Assembly (NCBI GenBank): GCA_023213395.1
Contig: CM041465.1
Location: 37,579,741 to 37,643,740, forward strand
DNA length: 64,000 bases
Direction of reading: 5' to 3'
Source: Cycas panzhihuaensis
Taxonomy: Eukaryota > Cycadophyta
Numbering within the stretch: position 1 is the first letter of the stretch; each line of letters starts with the position of its first letter. The translations under genes and the position numbers were made by a program. This document shows, piece by piece, positions 11,485 through 22,583 of the stretch. Under the pieces are notes generated by a model that made no database searches, was not told the DNA's origin, and worked only from the letters and a program-made list of their open reading frames with translations.

Positions 11485-11993
11485 TGCATGTAGTGAAATT
11501 TCAAGTGTTAGTTCCTCCTAGAGATCCATATCTTTATGAGTTAATTCTTTCTACTAGACCTTAACAAATTCTTAATATGCAGGTTTGTTAGGAAGGCCAA
11601 CATCCAAAATGTATAGTCATTATTCTTTACACTGATGATTAAGACCAAGTTTCTCATCATAGTTATAGATGAGCCCTTTTTCCCTATATTTGTACATCTC
11701 TTCTAGGGTAAGTTATTTGACTTACCATGGTTTGGAAGGTGTTATAGTTGGTGGTTTTACTAATGGTGGATTTTGAAATGATAAACGATTTTATCGCCTA
11801 TATGCCATGAACTGATCTTTTGCTAGTTTGCCAACCCTATTGCTTTTGACATGGTCTATGGATTGAACATGTTGACTTCTCTACTTGTAAGTCTTTCTTT
11901 AAGCCATTGATAAAGCAACTTATAAAAAAATCCTCTGTCAAGCTAGTAGTTTGATTTGTAAGTTTTTTGAACTCGATTTGGTATGTTTAAACT
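11485..11993 (-). pseudogene. gag-protease linker of element H
   Basis: Continuous with the protease frame upstream in element direction. I see no intact zinc knuckle, and it ends at the insertion point of element A. Fragmentary and assigned by position. Confidence 0.45.
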
Positions 11994-12428
11994 TGTGAGA
12001 ATAGGCACATGTACACAGTCATAACTTCATAGGAACAGAAAAGATATAAGAGAAGAGACAATGCATATGTACACAGAGTTGACGGCTGGAAAACCCTTTT
12101 TGGGGAAGAAAAACCACCACCTAAAAGCTAAATTGTATTAAGAAGAAATCTTATACAATACCATGATTAAAACCACCCATGAAAGACAAAACCAACCTTG
12201 TAATAGGTTTCTAGATAACCTCCTAGAATCCAGGGATCAACTCCTTAAATCTAGGAGAAAATATAAATAACAAGAAAGGTTTGTTAAAATGTGAGGTTGT
12301 GCATTTCAACGACCTTCCATATAATATTAAACTTTAACATATAAACATTTAACTTTAGAATCAATTAAATTAGAAATTACACATATGACTTAAATAATAA
12401 CATAAAAGTAATATTAATACTTCTAACA
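11994..12428 (-). repeat. 3' LTR of element A
   Basis: 435 bp, with TGTTAGAAG at its element-sense start and CACA at its end. About 92 percent matching to 18959-19393 by hand count. Confidence 0.92.
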
Positions 12429-12437
12429 TCCCCCTTT
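12429..12437 (-). other. polypurine tract of element A
   Basis: Plus strand TCCCCCTTT, element sense AAAGGGGGA, immediately before the 3' LTR. Confidence 0.85.
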
Positions 12438-12479
12438 AATGATAACTTTTATGCTATAGAAAAAGAAGGTCTTCATCAC

Positions 12480-13239
12480 ATTGATCCCTCTTTGATTGAG
12501 ACTTCTTTTATCTTTAACAGATCTAAAAGATTTAAAAACTTTACTTCAGTTAAAGACTTTGTAAGTATATCAGTAACCTATAGATCTGTTGGACAATAAG
12601 ACAGGGAAACAATATTATCAGTAACAAGATTACGAATAAAATACTGATGTAATTCTATATGTTTAGTCCTAGAATGTGAAACTAGATTTGTAGCAATAGT
12701 AATTGTACCTTGATTATCAACTTTAAGTTTAATGAAAGAGTTTAGAGATAGACCAATTTTATTTAGTAGAGATTTGAGCCAAAGTGCTTCTTTGCTAGCT
12801 TCAACAAATGCGTGATATTCATCTTCAGTCGTTGATAAAGCTAATGCCTGCATTTTCTTACTAGACCAAGTAATAGGTGAGGAATCTATAAAAAATACAT
12901 AGATTTTCGATCATTTATATCACCTGCCCAATCTGAATCAGTATATCTAGTTAAAGTTAAAGGTTTATTGCAAAAATTATAAGTTAAACCATAAAAAATA
13001 GTATGCTTTAGATATCGTAAGATACATTTAGTAGCTTTCCAATAAGATTCATGTGGTTGTTGCATATAACATGAGAATAAAGCGACATCATAGGAAATGT
13101 TAGGGCGGGTATGAGTTAAACAAATAAGACTACCAATTAGTTGTCTATATAATGTAGGGTCACATAAAGGTGATGAACAATCAGTAGATAGTTTGACTCC
13201 TGATTGTAATGGATTAGATATAGATTTAGCATTTTCCAT
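12480..13239 (-). pseudogene. copia RNase H of element A
   Basis: Read right to left: the RT-RNase H connection with DPTLYRQLIGSLICLTHTRP, then RYTDSDWAGDINDRKS at about 12890-12950, a break near 12854-12886, and TTEDEYHAFVEASKEALWLKSL followed by VDNQGTI and SRTKHIELHQYFIR (12853-12578). After one more stop it runs to DILTKSL near 12530. RNase H removes the RNA template during reverse transcription. Most catalytic surroundings are readable but the frame is broken at least twice. Confidence 0.85.
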
Positions 13240-13302
13240 GTTAAACCATTGAATTAAGTCTAAGATATATTTAGGTTGTAATATTATGATTATTGAGTCA
13301 TA

Positions 13303-13971
13303 TTAATATATTTGTAATCTAATAAAATAATGTACGATGCCTAAATCAGTCATTTCGAATTTATTCATTAAAGTAGATTTTAAATGATGAATATTATTAG
13401 TTGATGATCCAGTAATTATGATATCATCAACATACAAGATTAAAATAGTAATATTTTCATTTTCATGTTTAAAATATAGATTTGGATCACTAATGCATCT
13501 AGTGTATCCAATTTGAATTAAATAATCGTCAACTTTAGTATACAAAGCTCGAGGAGCTTGTTTTAATCCATAAATGGATTTCTTTAGCTTACATACGATA
13601 TTAGGATTTTTAATAAATCTAGGTGGCTAGGATATGTAGATCTCTTCTTTGAGATCACCATTCAGAAATGCACTCTTTACATCCATTTGATGGATTTTCC
13701 AACTAAACTTGTCTGCTAAAGTAATAATTATTTTAATTGTGTTTATCTTTGCAATAGGGGCAAAGGTTTTGTTATAATCTATGCCATCAATTTGTGAAAA
13801 TCCTTTTGTAATGAGGCAAGCTTTATATTTTTCAACAGTGCCTATTGAGTTATATTTTGTTCTATAAACCCATTTGCAGTTAACTACATTTTTCCTAGGT
13901 GGGAGTGGTACGAGATCCCAAGTTGAATTCTTGATTAAAGCATTAGATTCGTTTGCATATCGTCCTGCCAT
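13303..13971 (-). pseudogene. copia reverse transcriptase of element A
   Basis: Two open pieces. 13971-13627 carries CKWVYRTKYNSIGTVEKYKA and HQMDVKSAFLNGDLKEEIY. 13545-13303 carries the catalytic LYVDDIIITGSS with YVDD intact and FEMTDLGIVHYF. The bridge between them (about 13546-13626) still encodes the expected KKSIYGLKQAPRA-like sequence but has a stop. The enzyme would copy element RNA into cDNA inside the particle. Domain order after integrase is diagnostic of Ty1/copia. Confidence 0.88.
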
Positions 13972-14264
13972 ACAAGATTGTTGCTAGCTTGTTTAAATGT
14001 TCTGGGATCATTATTATCCATTATTTTTGCTATTAAGACAAAGTTAACATGTAATTTTTGGGCACGCATTCGTCTGGTATCTAAAGGATTACCTACATCA
14101 GATCTAACATCAACAAATATTTTCGTTGCCCAGACAGGTTATTTGTTAGTAACTATTTCTAAAGTTATAGGTTGATTTGTAGAACTAGTTTGAGAGGAGG
14201 AATCTATGTCATTAGATTCGAATAGAGTCCAATTTTGGACTTGAGTTGATAAGGATTCTATAAT

Positions 14265-15107
14265 TTACGGATCAACTTGTTTGTTAGAGGGGTCAAACAA
14301 ATAAGTATTGGTTAACAAATTTTCAATGGGAAGTTCTACATAAGTAGATGTTGAAGAAGATCCTTCTTCATTAAATATTACGTCATGCAAAATTAAAATT
14401 TGATGTGTGACTAGATCCAGGAGTCTATAAGCTTTACTTTCTTCGCTGTATCCAATGAAGATGTATTTTTGACTCTTAGGATCTAGTTTCTTACGTTTTT
14501 CTTTACGGATATATCCACACGCAATACTTCCAAAGATTTGTAAATGATTGACTGATGGTTTTCTTCCAAACCATTTTTGTTCTGGAGTAACATTCTGTAA
14601 ACATCTACTTGGTAAACGATTTAAAAGATAGTTGGAGCAGTTAATTGCTTCTGCCCATAACTTTAGGTCAAGATTCTTTACATGTAACATGCAATGAGTC
14701 ATCTCAACAAGAGTATGGTTCTTACGTTTAGTAACACTATTTTGTTGAGGAGTATATGCAATAAAATGTTGGAATTGAATTCTATGCAATTTACAGAAAG
14801 AAGTGAATTTACCACTTAAATATTTCTTTGCATTATGAGATCGAAAATTTTTGATTTTTGAATTTGATTGATTTTCAACTAGTATTTTGTATTCAACGAA
14901 AATGTCAAACACTTGACTACGTGTTTTGAGCATGTAAACCCAATATTTTCTTAAATAATCATCAATAAATGTAATAAAATAACAAAAGACAGAGTATGAT
15001 GTTACATGAAAAGGTCCACATATGTCAGAGTGAACAAGTTCAAGTGGAACTGTCGCTCTGAATTGTGTTTTATGTGGGAATGGGTCCATGTGTTGCTTAC
15101 TTATCAC
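14265..15107 (-). CDS. copia integrase core of element A, catalytic residues altered
   Basis: An uninterrupted 280-residue frame covering the retroviral integrase core: LVHSDICGPF (first Asp present), FITFIDDYLRKYWVYML, AYTPQQN and LWAEAINCSNYLLNRLPS, then the copia C-terminal IFIGYSEESKAYRL. Two of the three DDE catalytic positions appear changed. The usual RSDNGGEY block reads RSHNAKKY (Asp to His), and the usual NGVAERKN reads NSVTKRKN (Glu to Lys). Integrase would insert cDNA into the genome; this copy should be inactive despite the long open frame. Upstream the frame is interrupted before the His-Cys zinc region at about 15110-15240. Confidence 0.88.
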   Translation of the reverse strand: MISKQHMDPFPHKTQFRATVPLELVHSDICGPFHVTSYSVFCYFITFIDDYLRKYWVYMLKTRSQVFDIFVEYKILVENQSNSKIKNFRSHNAKKYLSGKFTSFCKLHRIQFQHFIAYTPQQNSVTKRKNHTLVEMTHCMLHVKNLDLKLWAEAINCSNYLLNRLPSRCLQNVTPEQKWFGRKPSVNHLQIFGSIACGYIRKEKRKKLDPKSQKYIFIGYSEESKAYRLLDLVTHQILILHDVIFNEEGSSSTSTYVELPIENLLTNTYLFDPSNKQVDP

Positions 15108-15589
15108 ACAGGCTTTGCAAACACCATAAACAATGTTTAAGGGTAGAAGACCATGAACTATTTCATGCTTTTTTAGATATTACAGTTTGCCATAACTTGT
15201 TTGGCCAAATCATGCATGCCAAAGTTTGTTGACTAACTCAGATTTGGTGATAAAAGTACTGAAGGGTTTTGTTTTGTTATTTTGTAGACTTGTTAGACTA
15301 TAAAGACATGTGTTATGATCAACAGGTCCTGAGGTAATACATCTAAATTTGTTTAATGGTTCCTTAATGATAAATTTATCTTTCCAGAATTCGACGACAA
15401 GGTCTTTCTAGCAGATTTGATAAACAGAAAGTAGGTTTGGTAATATACCAAGTACGTAGAAAATGTCATTTATTGATCCATCCTTTAAGGTAACATCACC
15501 TGATCCTTTAACTTTAAGTTAGGTACCACTTCCAAAAGAAATCTCATCTTCAGAGTTCGATTCAGATTGATAAGTGGTTAAATTTTTCT

Positions 15590-15650
15590 GGTATCCAGTC
15601 ATGTGATGGGATGCACCAAAGTCAAGGATCCACTTTAGTGGTTGATTAGT
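15590..15650 (-). pseudogene. copia protease active-site remnant of element A
   Basis: Element-sense reading gives KWILDFGASHHMTG, the copia aspartic protease signature with DSGA changed to DFGA. The surrounding frame is broken. The protease would release Gag and Pol proteins from the polyprotein. Confidence 0.75.
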
Positions 15651-15679
15651 TGGGGCAATAAATGTAGAAGTTGTTGTTG

Positions 15680-16676
15680 TTAGAGAACAATTAAGAGTTT
15701 GTCAATTTTAAGGTCGTGATTGAGGTTAATTTTATAATCCCTTGGAAGCTTTCCATGCCTCCAAAACTATTTTACTTCTACAGACATCAATAGTGTGACA
15801 TCTTTTATGACAATAGGCACAACTAGTGTTCTGAGAAGGATTTACATTGTTCCAATTAGGAAATGACTGATTAGGAGTATTCTAATGTTTAGATGGACAA
15901 GAATATTTAGAATTGTTTTGAAAATTAAATTAAGGACCTCTATGAGGTTTCTGAAATTTTGGATTAGAATTGTTCTATTATTTATTTTTATTTTATGGCT
16001 TTGTTTTGGAAAACAAAGCCTGGGAAGGATCTTTTAATATGCCTGTTTGGATCAACATTATTTGATGTTTAACTAGTTGGTTTGTTAACTGATTGAATAT
16101 GATCGGAGGATTGCCAGCTTGTTGTTTGGCAATTTTAAAAAAATTAAAGCGTTTTAGAAATTTGTTTATTGTAAGATGGATGATTATATCATCATCTTTA
16201 GCATGCGTGATTATTTTTTCAATATCATCTTCTTTACTTTTGGATTTAATACAATTACCTAGGTCTTTATTTATTAATTAAATTTTACATAAAAAATCCT
16301 CAACATTGGTAAAATCATCATAAGTAAGGTCATACAGTTGTTGTTCTAAAACAACCAGTTGATTTGTATCGACCTTATCATATTTTTCTTGCAGAGTTGT
16401 CTAGACAGTGGCTAGATCATATGTTTTAGAAAACTTCCAACTGATTTCTGGTGAAAGTGAGTTTAATATAGTGCCAAATGCTGAATCTGAGTTCATCAGA
16501 TATACCATATAACTTTCTGTAGCTTCATCTTTTGGTTTTTTAAATTCACATGTCACATATCACCATATTTTTTGCTATTTAAGCTAATGGGATATGTGAT
16601 TCCTCCAATCAGCATAGTTTGAGCTAGTTAAAACTAGAATCAGAATGCAAGTGGTTGTTCCTAGCATTAATGCCAT
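15680..16676 (-). pseudogene. gag: copia gag of element A
   Basis: Starts with ATG at 16676-16674 (MALMLGTTTCILILVLTSSNY), nearly the same start as gag of element B at 63151 (MALMLSSIPCIPIPVLNGSNY), which fixes the start and shows common family. The capsid region is interrupted by stops. A zinc knuckle is readable at about 15784-15832 (CAYCHKRCHTIDVC, a C-x2-C-x4-H-x4-C pattern with the usual Gly changed to Cys). Gag would package the RNA. Confidence 0.8.
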
Positions 16677-18420
16677 ATTAGAAATTATAAAAAGTGAATA
16701 GAAGTCAGAGGATTTTGAAAAATTTTGATAAATAAGTGTAGGTAAAAAAGTCACATAAAAGATTTACCAAACATCAGAGTAATCCTGTTAACATTCCACA
16801 AACATGTTTAAGAAACTGAAAAAACATAGTTATATGTTCAGATACCCTTCCTCTAAAAAATAAATAAATAAATATTCCCCTTTTATGAAAATGTTAATAA
16901 TCCCCTTTATTATTAAAGAAATATATTTGAAAAATAAGTTACTTATTCAGTTATTGAAAATAATAATAAAGGTGTTAAGCAGTCTAATTACCCTTTAATT
17001 ATCCGTATAATGACAAAAATAAAATTTTAAATAAGGTTTTAAATGGTTATCCTTTCGAAAATAGAAAAACGTCACTCACTAAAGATGACTTTTTAAAGTA
17101 TGTACTAGAAAAGTTTTTACTAAATGAAATGAGGCTCAATTAAAAGCTATTAGGATATCTATCATGGTATAGTTTAAATGTGAACTAGAAAAAGAATTAT
17201 AGTAAGTAGTAGGTCCAAAACCCTAATAGGTTAATAAGACATAGTTAGCCTCACTCTTTAATAAGATCATATCAATGAGAGAGGTGACGAATTAAAGGCC
17301 ATAAATTCAAAAAAGGAGAGAGAAAGAATAACATGACTCTTTCAAAAGATTAAGTGAAAAATGAATACATATCTTTGAGAGAGGGGTTTTAAGATTAGGA
17401 TGTAATAAGGAGAGTTACTATTAACATTAGATTGTTGTAATGGGGGGAGTTAATGTTAAGTTATAAATCAAGGCCATTAATGTTAGGGACAAATAGAAAT
17501 GAACTATTTGCATAAACTAGGTATAGTATAATCTTCAAGATGTGTATTGTAAAGGGAGGTTAATGTAATAAGCAATATAAAAAAAAGTAAATGTAATAAA
17601 TATATTACATTATAGTAAGGGGAGTTTAATGTTGATTTTACGTACTAAAGGTTAATTAAAGGGGGGAAGATATTGAATTTTATTTGTAAATGAAAGTTTA
17701 TTAAGGTAAAAAGGGTGTTTGTTAATTAACGTTTAATAATAAAAAAATAACTTAAGTTTAATTAAACATTTATATATATATATACTATTATATATATATA
17801 AAAAAAAAGGAATAAAAAAAAAAGAAATGGAAAATTTGGAGTTCACAGACCTAACAGAAAATTACATTATACTAAAGTGAATCAAAATTGAATTGAATTG
17901 AGGTCTGAGGGGGGGAATTAGGGTAGAAACCCTACCTAGTTTTCATTCCCATGGCGGCGCTTCAATTTTCGTTGCAGGTCTAGACCCTACTTCTCGAACC
18001 TCCAACTCTATACTATGCTCAGACGCAAGAGTATAACGATGGTGGCTATGCTTGGACTACTCATAGTTTTGTACCGTGCTACATTCAAGTTGATGATCCT
18101 CTACAAGTCGAGCATTCATCGTTAACGTAGGCCTCCAAATCCCTCCTCTTTCGACCTCTGACATTACTGTTCACATTTTCACCAAGGCTATCTCCTCCCT
18201 CGGGGTTAGCTGGCAGCTAGCTATCCAAGTCTGGACGTTGTAACTTGTCTGGTTTGTGGCGGCTCTCCTCCAAATGTGTCTAGATCATGCAAGGTGTCTA
18301 ATGGCGACTCTCCTGCAAATGTGTGGTTTCTCCAATGATTGCTCTCAACGGCTCCTCTAAATGTGTCTCCCTCAGGTTTTCCTTGGTTGCAGGTCTAGAT
18401 TCTCCAATGGTTGTCTTTCT
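16677..18420 (-). other. leader backbone of element A
   Basis: AT-rich leader upstream of gag. The part next to gag matches the leader of element B: GGGGAATATTTAT, then TTTAGAGGAAGGGTATCTGAAC here against TTTAGGAGAGGGTATCTAAAC at about 62854-62877 there. Further from gag a G-rich run (GAGGGGGGG near 17908-17916 on plus) and AGGTAGGGTTTC (minus) parallel the C-run and AGGTAGGGTTTC of B. From about 17950 to 18420 the sequence is richer in GC and has direct repeats such as GTTGCAGGTCTAGA (17975 and 18389) and CTCTCC(T/C)(C/G)CAAATGTGT (about 18262 and 18308). Confidence 0.65.
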
Positions 18421-18951
18421 CAACCCTTAATCTCAGATGCATTCATAGGGATATCATGAACCGGCTTCTCTAGTTCCACCTTTTCATTTGGACTGACCTC
18501 AAATCTTGGTACCTTCTCTACAAGAGTACCCTTTGGTACCATAGCGATGTCATTTGGTGTTGCAGGAGCATCATTTGGCTCTTTATTTAGTTCTAGTTCC
18601 TTTAATAGCACATGATCCTTGTTTGGGGCAAAGCCAAGCAATGATGGGGCATCTCCATCCAGTACGAGCAATGGTGGTGCTTCTCTTATATATGGAGTTT
18701 TAGAGATTGACAACAGTACAGTTAGTGGAAGTGGGTTTCCAACTCTGCATGAAGTGCCATTGGAGACAGGTGAAGAGAGGGAAAAATTAGTGTCCATAGG
18801 TAATTATAGATTGATCCATAATGACAATTTATATCCAGATATAAAGATGACAAGTATGGTCAAAAGAGGTATTACTTTTGCCAGCGTGAACAGTGGTGGT
18901 GATGTTAAGGAAGGCCTTGCAATATTTGTATTGAAGTTTAAAGATAGCTCT
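18421..18951 (+). pseudogene. NUP50: captured host fragment of nucleoporin NUP50 (FG region plus RanBP1-like domain)
   Basis: Read on plus, antisense to element A. A single frame shows FG-nucleoporin repeats: FSFG at 18481, PFGT at 18529, SFGV at 18550, SFGS at 18571, LFGA at 18619. Next comes [11 protein letters not shown], then [25 protein letters not shown] and ending KFKDSS, the RanBP1-like domain of plant NUP50. NUP50 works at the nuclear pore basket and binds importin and Ran. About 40-50 residues expected between the VPLETGEE block and GNYRLI are missing, as if an exon were skipped or deleted. Stops at 18457 and 18613, each explainable as CGA to TGA. The N-terminus and last residues are absent. 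No introns are evident. Homology ends at the primer-binding site. Confidence 0.8.
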
Positions 18952-18958
18952 GATACCA
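18947..18958 (-). other. primer-binding site of element A
   Basis: Plus strand GCTCTGATACCA, a perfect reverse complement of TGGTATCAGAGC, directly touching the 5' LTR. It overlaps the last codons of NUP50-like sequence. Confidence 0.93.
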
Positions 18959-19393
18959 CGTAAGAATAGGCACATGTACATAGTCATAACATCATAGGAA
19001 TAAAAAAGATATAAGAGAAGAGATAATGCACATGCACACAGAGTTGACGGGTGGAAAACCCCTTCTGGGGAAGAAAAACCACCACTTAAAAGCTAAATTG
19101 TATTAAGAAGAAATGCTATACAATACCATGATTAAAACCACCTATGAAAGACAAAACCATCCTTGTAATAGGCTTCTAGATAGCCTCCTAGAATCCAGGG
19201 ATCAACTCCTTGAATCTAGGAGAAAATATAAATAATAAGAAAGGTTCGTTGAAATGTGCAGTTGTGCATTTCAACGACCTTCCACATAATATTAAACTTT
19301 AAAGTATAAACATTTAATTTTAGAATCACTTAAATTAGAAATTACACATGTGACTCAAATAATAACATAAAAGTAACATTAATACTTCTAACA
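18959..19393 (-). repeat. 5' LTR of element A
   Basis: 435 bp, partner of 11994-12428. Inner end changed from CA to CG on the element strand. Flanked outside by AAACC (19394-19398), matching AAACT at 11989-11993 but for one C/T. Confidence 0.92.
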
Positions 19394-19398
19394 AAACC

Positions 19399-21169
19399 AA
19401 ATGTACTTATCTAAGTTTTGCCAATGCTCCTATAAAGTCTTTGTAAGTAGTTGGCCTAAATCTTACTAGTGGTTGGGTATAAAAGTCATTCCAAGTAGGT
19501 GTTCCTATAGTTTATTCTAGCCATTGATACCATTGGATGGCCTCGTGTTCCAAGTGGAAGGAGACAAACATGACCTTTAGGTATCTAGTAGTTGATTTAT
19601 TTGGAAGTATTGTTTAGCCCTATAAATTCAACTAGTTGGATCCTTGCCATCAAACCTTGGGAAATCAATTTTAGTTGTATAGGATAAAATGCCTAGTGTT
19701 TGACTTGTAGTTTCCATGGCCCCTCTTTAGGAATTGGACTATTAGCTTTGGGCATTTGTCGATCCTTCATGTTATATCATTTATTTTGACTATATGAATG
19801 CTAATAGTTTGGTATCCATCCTCGTTAACATATTGTGTAGGTCATGAATGTCCTTGGTCATAGTATCAATCATGCCCATTTTTTCTCATTTTTTTGAAAT
19901 TTAATTTAATTTAATTTTTCTAAATTTAGTTTACCAAAGGGTGGAGAATGACAAATAAAAATGATTTTAGTAAGAGGCTTTGGTCAATCGAGCTATACAA
20001 ATAGGAGATATTAGATATTTCTTAGGCTACACAAATATGTGCAGGTTCTTATAAGGGAATTTGGTCGGTTATGCTAAAAATTTAACAAACTAATAAAAGA
20101 GGGTCTTGTATCCACAATGATAAGATCTTGCTATAGCCAAAATTTAGAGGTGATTTGAGTAATGATTGAGGAGTTATGGTGAATAGAAGGAAAATCACTA
20201 ATGTGAAAAAATTGACAAATCAATTTAGAATTTGGCTAAGGGCCCTTTAGAGAAAAGTGTTTAAAATGAAAATTTAGATAATTTGATAAAGTTTAGGGAA
20301 AAGAAAGCATCTAAAATAATAATATAGCTCCCAGAGTGATTTTTTTTTACACTTTTTCTATTGTTAAGTTTGATTCAGACTAGAAGTCAAAATCCCTCCT
20401 AGATATAGAGATTTGGTTTTGAAATTTCTATATACTAAAAACCCTTTGTTGTTGAATAGATCTACTCTAACATGCCCAAAATCTCTATTTTGTTTCATCT
20501 TGAAACCCTTTCTACCATGTATAATTGTCTCTACTCTATTCTATATGAATATATGTTCTATTATAATTCTATAGAAGCCAAAGTAGGATGGAGAAAAAGA
20601 GTTCCTAATCTTGGTATAAGGAGTGTCTGGTATATAGACCCTCTAATACACTAGTCCTAATCATAAATAGTATCAATTGTGAAGGCTAATGGTATACCCT
20701 ATAGCTATACTACCTTGTCTCTAGGGTATGTGGAGAGTAAGTTCCTAGGGCTAATCACTTACCAATACACTAAAGATGATAGATGTCAAAGGCTTCCTAT
20801 CTAATGTTGGTTCAGAAATACCTATAAGGGTTTTTCGATATATGTAAGGTACATGAAAGCTCAGCACTCTATCAAATGCAATTTAAAGTTTGAAACATAT
20901 TCCTTCATATGAAAGCACACTAGGCTAAGAATAATAGCTTATTGGGATTGTTATAGACCCCCAATATAGTGTCTTTAGCCTAGTAAAAAGGGTAGGTGCT
21001 AAGCATAATTATCTTCTCTTGAAAACTATAAAGTTGACATGAAGAAGGAGAAGGATGGAATCTCTATTTATAGCTTGTAGTAACTTGCCACTTTTACTAC
21101 TTTTTAATCACCAACATCCTAAGTATATGAGGTGAAATCTTATGGTAGGTAAAAGTGGCCCTAAAAAGT
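19399..21169 (-). pseudogene. gag: gag and leader of element H
   Basis: Element-sense reading shows a decayed gypsy capsid: a FPKFDGKDP-like start, KQYFQINQL and VSFHLEHEAIQWYQWLE in the range 19500-19720, with many stops. Right of about 19900 I see no coding signal, so 19900-21169 is probably leader. This is the 5' half of H cut off from its pol by element A. Confidence 0.65.
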
Positions 21170-21181
21170 GCTCTGATACCA
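21170..21181 (-). other. primer-binding site of element H
   Basis: Plus strand GCTCTGATACCA, a perfect initiator tRNA-Met site, two bases from the LTR at 21184. Confidence 0.9.
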
Positions 21182-21183
21182 CT

Positions 21184-21513
21184 TGGTATGATCCTGCCAC
21201 TACAAATCCTGAAAAGAAAATATGCATAGAAATCTCAAGAAACTTTATTAAATTACAAGAACTTAAAATCCTAGGTCTTTTCGAGGGGGAAACCTCTTGT
21301 CAATAGAGGTCTCTAATAGCATTCTTCAATACCCTCCTTATTACGAACATTCTTTATATATTAAGATGCTACTCTTGTTATCCTACAACTAGTGCATGTG
21401 GGATTACAAAACGAGCATTGCCCTTATAATGGAATATGTGTTATCATTATATTACTAATACTAACAACTACCATCCCATACTAATAAAGGGTTAGAACAT
21501 GAGGACCTTAACA
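21184..21513 (-). repeat. 5' LTR of element H
   Basis: TGGTATG...TTAACA in plus orientation, partner of 7816-8147. Followed by ATCTC at 21514-21518. Confidence 0.9.
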
Positions 21514-21518
21514 ATCTC

Positions 21519-21780
21519 AAAGCTAGTGGTTATTTCAGCTCATTTTGAAGTTGGATCTTTTAGTTTTATACTTTTTTCATATTTTTAAAATAGTATTTAT
21601 ACAATGGTTTAGACTCATATTGGAGTTGCTATAGTTTAGGCTCATTGTAGAGTAATATTAATTTAAGATTATTTTAGAGTAGTGTTGTATAAATGGAGAC
21701 TAGGCTAAAATCCTAATCTCATCAATGGGCTAAAGAGCCTTGAGGAGGAGAACCATATTTCTAAAGGTAGCATTCTATGA
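21519..21780. other. unassigned flank
   Basis: No coding signal or repeat partner seen. Right target flank of element H. Confidence 0.4.
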
Positions 21781-22551
21781 TATGTGCAACTAGTTGGTTG
21801 ACTTTGGTGTTTTATTTTTGTAGAATATGGTGGATTATAACTAATAAAAAGTGGGCTAATAAAGACTTAACTATGTTGTCAAGGGCAAGTAATTGAGGGA
21901 AAAGAATTTTATAAACTTATATAAGTTAGTAGACGACTAGCTAAGAACAAAAAAGTAATAAAATAGAGTTATTATAAACTTGGATTATATTAGTTAAGGC
22001 TTCAATGATTGGACTCTATTGAGTTATGTTATTGGTCACCATTGGTATGTACATTCTAGCATTTATCAAAATATGGTTTATTTAATCATGAATAATCCAA
22101 GAAATAATAGAAAGTTTAGTATATCTATGGCTTCCCCCATTAATATGGATGATTAATGCCATGAAAATGCATTAGTGGCATAGAGGTGACATGATGGATA
22201 TAGGAGAGGTACAAAAATTAAATAATAAGGAAAGGCTTCAAGTTTTTGATCTCAACTCTAACTACTAATTAGATTAGAAGTGGGCCCCATTAGTTGCTCT
22301 TGATTAATTTTACTACAAGTTTTTTGGGTTGTTTATTTTTATCCATCTAGTGTCAAATAGGTTTTAATAACAATTGAGGCCATGATGGACCTAAGTAACT
22401 GGATCTAAAGGTCTTGAATAACCCATATAATTAGACCTAAATTATGTGTTTTAGGTGGAGACAAAGCAACAACATGATTTACTTTAGATGCAAAGAAGGT
22501 AGAGTAAGCATAAAAAAGATTTTTTATTGTTATTGTTGTTTTACTTTTATG

Positions 22552-22583
<32 letters not shown>

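Larger units (their letters stand above)
11994..19393 (-). mobile_element. element A: Ty1/copia with a captured NUP50 fragment in its leader
   Basis: Two 435-bp LTRs (11994-12428 and 18959-19393), a perfect primer site abutting the 5' LTR, polypurine tract TCCCCCTTT (plus strand) and near-identical target duplications AAACT/AAACC. By eye about 33 of 435 LTR positions differ, so it is clearly older than the gag-only element. Gene order on the minus strand is gag, protease, integrase, RT, RNase H, the copia order. The leader between primer site and gag start is 2.27 kb and holds a host gene fragment in antisense. It is inserted in element H. Confidence 0.93.
7816..21513 (-). mobile_element. element H: degenerate Ty3/gypsy (Del/Tekay-like), split by element A
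   Basis: LTRs at 7816-8147 and 21184-21513, primer site at 21170-21181 and polypurine tract at 8148-8160 define a minus-strand element. A perfect target duplication ATCTC flanks it (7811-7815 and 21514-21518). Gag lies at about 19399-21169 and protease to integrase at 8161-11484, all heavily interrupted. Copia element A (11994-19393) is inserted between gag and protease. Without A, H is about 6.3 kb, a normal size. It must be older than A. Confidence 0.9.

Noticed and set aside
16093-16281. Plus-strand open frame over A gag
   Set aside because: Antisense shadow of the copia gag.
18420-18797. 125-residue minus-strand open frame
   Set aside because: It is the antisense shadow of the NUP50-like frame; the plus reading explains the sequence (FG repeats, RanBP1-like motifs).
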